Source: a virus. From it: a stretch of DNA of 38,498 nucleotides. The DNA is taken from IMG/VR virus record IMGVR_UViG_3300005563_000024, positions 1 to 38,498 of that record; one strand, written 5' to 3'. This document shows, piece after piece, positions 36,558 through 38,498 of the stretch; positions within the stretch are counted from its first letter, which is position 1; every line of letters starts with the position of its first letter. Both the position numbers and the translations under genes were made by a program. A model generated the notes under the pieces. That model had not been told where the DNA came from and made no database searches. It saw only the letters and a program-made list of their open reading frames with translations.

Positions 36558-36558
36558 G

Positions 36559-37164
36559 TCAGCACGAACACGAGAACGAAGTGGGCGGCTCATTGAATGT
36601 CTGACCCGTAACGATCGCCATATGATCCCAGAACTCGGGCGGGATTTCCGCATGCGCGTCGGTGTCGTTGAAATGGAAATGCTCGTCCGACCAGTTGGAG
36701 CGGTAGTCACCCGCCAGAACTCGCGCCAATACGGCGTCATAGCCGGGGCAGTCGTTATCCTGGCACCACTTGCGCAGCCATGCCTCGGACTCGGCCTTGC
36801 GATCTGTGAGATTCGTTACTGGTAGCGGTGCGGGGATGCTCGCGCTAGGAAACGCCGGGTGAGTCCACTCGTGCCGTAGGGTGGTGACGTGGCCCTGGAA
36901 CAAGAACAACCAGAACACTTGCCCAGGCTCAATGAAGTCGAATAGGAATGGATCGACGATGCCAACTGGTGTCGCTGACTGATCCGTGGCGGTTCCGTCC
37001 GGCGTGACGCCTACGCGCTGTCCAGGACTGAGGATCTTCGATGCCTTCACCGGCACGACCGCGATATGCACCGCGTCGCGTTGGTTCTGTTCACCTGTCT
37101 CGGTGATGATCTCGCCAAGCTTGGCCTCCTTGGTTTTGTTGCGGTCAAATGGACTATTGGACAC
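36559..37164 (-). CDS. Conserved hypothetical phage protein (201 aa)
   Basis: The GTG at 37164 follows GGGGGGAATCC. The product MSNSPFDRNKTKEAKLGEII has two parts. The first 90 residues are beta-rich with a small barrel-like pattern (AVHIAVVPVKASKILSPGQR, VGIVDPFLFDFIEPGQVFWL). The second part is a helical, Trp-rich domain (ESEAWLRKWCQDNDCPGYDA, FWDHMAIVTGQTF). From memory, proteins with the DEHFHFNDTDAHAEIPPEFW segment recur in environmental phages, with no function assigned. It ends SFSCSC. Confidence 0.72.
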   Translation of the reverse strand: MSNSPFDRNKTKEAKLGEIITETGEQNQRDAVHIAVVPVKASKILSPGQRVGVTPDGTATDQSATPVGIVDPFLFDFIEPGQVFWLFLFQGHVTTLRHEWTHPAFPSASIPAPLPVTNLTDRKAESEAWLRKWCQDNDCPGYDAVLARVLAGDYRSNWSDEHFHFNDTDAHAEIPPEFWDHMAIVTGQTFNEPPTSFSCSC

Positions 37165-37208
37165 AGGATTCCCCCCGGCGTAAATCTGTGAGATGGTTCA
37201 TCATTGGT

Positions 37209-37406
37209 TCACCAGCTATTCACGGTGACATCTTTGCTACAGCACGGACAGACGAACCATTCCCGTCCATCTGGTCCGCCGCTGTAGTCTTTGCCATCGT
37301 ACTGCTTGAGGTCACTGGGCGTGTACTCCAGTTCAGCACCGCAGTTCTGGCATTCGATCTTCTTGGCCACCTTTGGTGACGCTTGTTTACGGATGACACG
37401 GATCAC
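37209..37406 (-). CDS. Zinc-ribbon protein (65 aa)
   Basis: The GTG at 37406 overlaps the preceding stop (GTGA). Two Cys pairs, CQNCGAE and CPCCSKD, about 25 residues apart, form a classic zinc ribbon. MIRVIRKQASPKVAKKIE is the basic start. Typical of small phage transcription-factor-like or nuclease-associated ribbons; the exact role is unknown. Confidence 0.72.
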   Translation of the reverse strand: MIRVIRKQASPKVAKKIECQNCGAELEYTPSDLKQYDGKDYSGGPDGREWFVCPCCSKDVTVNSW

Positions 37407-37636
37407 TTGCCACCCCCCGCGCCGGAAACGGGGGCTACCTGCATCTCCAACAACGCAATCACGCGCTCCAGTAAATCAGCGGGCACATCCACATGCGTGC
37501 GCTCGTTGTAATTCTTGGACATGCGCGATGCGGTCAGACGGTTCCTGAGGTTCGCCACCTCAATGGGCGAGATGGCGTCAATCAGTCGCTTGGTGCGAAT
37601 GACGCGACGTAGGGCGAAGTTATCCTTAGCTGGCAT
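37403..37636 (-). CDS. Small basic hypothetical protein (77 aa)
   Basis: GAGGGAACAG precedes ATG 37636. MPAKDNFALRRVIRTKRLID followed by NLRNRLTASRMSKNYNERTH is a helical, basic protein; VPADLLERVIALLEMQVAPV gives a C-terminal amphipathic helix. It may be a small dimer that binds nucleic acid. It overlaps the gene above by 11 bases. Confidence 0.65.
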   Translation of the reverse strand: MPAKDNFALRRVIRTKRLIDAISPIEVANLRNRLTASRMSKNYNERTHVDVPADLLERVIALLEMQVAPVSGAGGGK

Positions 37637-37862
37637 CTGTTCCCTCGCTCGTCACAGGCGATGTGGCATCCCGTGCATGGTCCTTCTCGGTGGAATATTC
37701 CACGGTCACAATGCAGCTAACCGTGAACGGCTTGCCGCACTTGCCACAGTCGTCTTCATTGCAGTCGCCATCACTCATGCTGCGATCCCATGAATCGTTG
37801 TGCTCGTAGCCACACCACGGGCAGACTACTTCACGGGTAAACTCATGGTCGATCTCAGTCAT
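37626..37862 (-). CDS. Small Cys-rich acidic protein (78 aa)
   Basis: MTEIDHEFTREVVCPWCGYE contains one Cys pair (CPWC). CNEDDCGKCGKPFTVSC adds four or five more, suggesting a zinc ribbon. The protein is acidic, unlike the neighbouring basic ribbons. A 13-codon mini-ORF (37855-37896) overlaps the start and may regulate its translation. Confidence 0.7.
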   Translation of the reverse strand: MTEIDHEFTREVVCPWCGYEHNDSWDRSMSDGDCNEDDCGKCGKPFTVSCIVTVEYSTEKDHARDATSPVTSEGTDAS

Positions 37863-37896
37863 CGCATCCCCGCTCTGGTTTGGTGGTGTTCGTCAT
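37855..37896 (-). CDS. Possible 13-residue leader ORF
   Basis: MTNTTKPERGCDD begins 1 base after the stop of the gene above and ends inside the first codons of the Cys-rich gene (overlap ATGACTGA). The length and placement suggest a translational coupler. There is no further support. Confidence 0.3.
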   Translation of the reverse strand: MTNTTKPERGCDD

Positions 37897-37897
37897 G

Positions 37898-38287
37898 TCA
37901 GTTGTCGAACGCAAAGACGAGGCGGTAATCCAGAATCCGCTTGTCGCGGTAATCTGAATCCAATTCGTAGGGAACGACATCACTCAGCTTGCCGTCGCCC
38001 CTGTATCGCTCATCGGCGCGGATGGATTCCCATTCAGCGGCAGAGAGCCAAGAGGCAGAGTGATTGTCGCCGTCCATGAGGATGATGCGCGCAATGTCGC
38101 TCACATCGTCAGGAAGCCCGCGCGGCTCGCTGATGGGCGGAACGTAATACGGCGATCCTGGCATGTCATTGCGGACATTGGCCATTTTGGAGAAAAGGGA
38201 ATACCAGCGACCGATGTGCGGATGATGGACGCAATGCCATCCCGTGTAGGTCTTGGCCTCTACGAAGACATGAATATCGCATCCCAT
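37898..38287 (-). CDS. Conserved phage protein, MGCDIH type (129 aa)
   Basis: AGAGGGAACACC precedes ATG 38287. The product begins MGCDIHVFVEAKTYTGWHCV, an opening shared by a family of phage and bacterial proteins of unknown function (MGCDIHxxVE...). Conserved-looking blocks are RWYSLFSKMANVRN, GLPDDVSDIARIIL, and HSASWLSAAEWESI. His and Cys early on might bind metal. A long upstream frame extension to 38425 is the wrap-around gene's antisense reading and is rejected. Confidence 0.78.
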   Translation of the reverse strand: MGCDIHVFVEAKTYTGWHCVHHPHIGRWYSLFSKMANVRNDMPGSPYYVPPISEPRGLPDDVSDIARIILMDGDNHSASWLSAAEWESIRADERYRGDGKLSDVVPYELDSDYRDKRILDYRLVFAFDN

Positions 38288-38298
38288 GGTGTTCCCTC

Positions 38299-38498
38299 TC
38301 AGGACTCTCTTGGTTTGTGGGGGTGGCGCTTCTTTACCCAGTAACGGGTGGTGTCCTGAACGAGAATGCTCGTCGGGTTCGCAGTCACCATCTTGCGCTT
38401 GATCCCAGACCTCTGAGCGGTGCAAATCAGGAACTCGTCCGAGCCCTGCATCTTCCGTGTGGTTTCAATGGTGGCGATTAGCAAGTAGCGACGACGGT
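38299..38498 (-). CDS. Hypothetical basic protein, 3' part (same gene as at 1-132)
   Basis: This stretch encodes the 3' portion of the 73-residue protein whose start codon is at position 132 after closing the circle. It includes LLIATIETTRKMQGSDEF and LICTAQRSGIKRKMVTANPT, ending HPHKPRES, with TGA at 38299-38301. A methionine-like start inside this portion is not needed. The stop is followed closely by the ribosome site of the MGCDIH gene. Confidence 0.8.
   Translation of the reverse strand, partial: RRRYLLIATIETTRKMQGSDEFLICTAQRSGIKRKMVTANPTSILVQDTTRYWVKKRHPHKPRES
38389..38498. repeat. Terminal direct repeat, right copy
   Basis: Identical to bases 1-110. The copy lies within a coding frame that continues through the join, as expected for an assembler overlap on a circular template. 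Confidence 0.95.

Noticed and set aside
1-38498. CRISPR array or insertion sequence
   Set aside because: No regularly spaced repeats and no transposase motif were seen in any frame.

Overview
The window reads as one complete genome of a small tailed phage (Caudoviricetes). Its first 110 bases are repeated exactly as its last 110, and a 73-residue gene reads without interruption through that join, so the sequence closes into a circle of 38,388 bp. The base composition is GC-rich. Two lipoprotein-type signal peptides, a prepilin-like segment and an exported lysozyme-like enzyme suggest a Gram-negative host. The host genus cannot be read from the sequence. I see no integrase, lysogeny repressor, DNA polymerase, primase or replicative helicase.

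Nearly all genes lie on the minus strand and are packed with 4-base ATGA/GTGA overlaps, which also fix most start codons. In minus-strand order, 38.3-35.2 kb holds small accessory proteins, many with Cys pairs. 35.2-32.5 kb is packaging: probable small terminase and a GpA-type large terminase. 32.3-29.1 kb is an insert between terminase and portal with a SAM methyltransferase, a Cys-cluster DNA-binding candidate, a CMP-sugar synthetase and a DUF115/sialyltransferase-like protein. 29.0-24.8 kb is the head: gpW-position protein, portal, a protease-capsid fusion and a DUF2190 cement protein, closed by a terminator. 24.7-13.6 kb holds a fibre-type protein in an unusual place, membrane proteins, neck, tail tube, a short tape measure and tail-tip proteins.

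The only firm plus-strand operon, 10.88-13.62 kb, encodes a ParB-like protein with an extra C-terminal domain, a PAPS-reductase-family PP-loop enzyme (together resembling IbrB/IbrA) and a small protein with two helix-turn-helix units. It starts at a sigma70-like promoter enclosed by a perfect 12-bp inverted repeat.

Minus-strand genes from 10.8 to 4.6 kb include a pilin-like protein next to a lipoprotein, an exported SLT-type lysozyme, a Sak4-like RecA ATPase, an SSB-like protein and a RusA-like resolvase. The recombination trio suggests replication by host enzymes plus phage recombination. From 4.6 to 0.1 kb come small proteins, two short C5-methyltransferase-like proteins and a mostly non-coding stretch of about 0.9 kb with hairpins. 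Several proteins of under 60 residues fill gaps by start/stop overlap and would be missed by a length cutoff.

The items most worth testing are the ParB/PP-loop/HTH operon with its operator, the CMP-sugar cassette, two near-identical palindromes placed exactly 35 nt before two head-gene start codons, a hairpin that buries a start codon, and the pilin-like phage protein.
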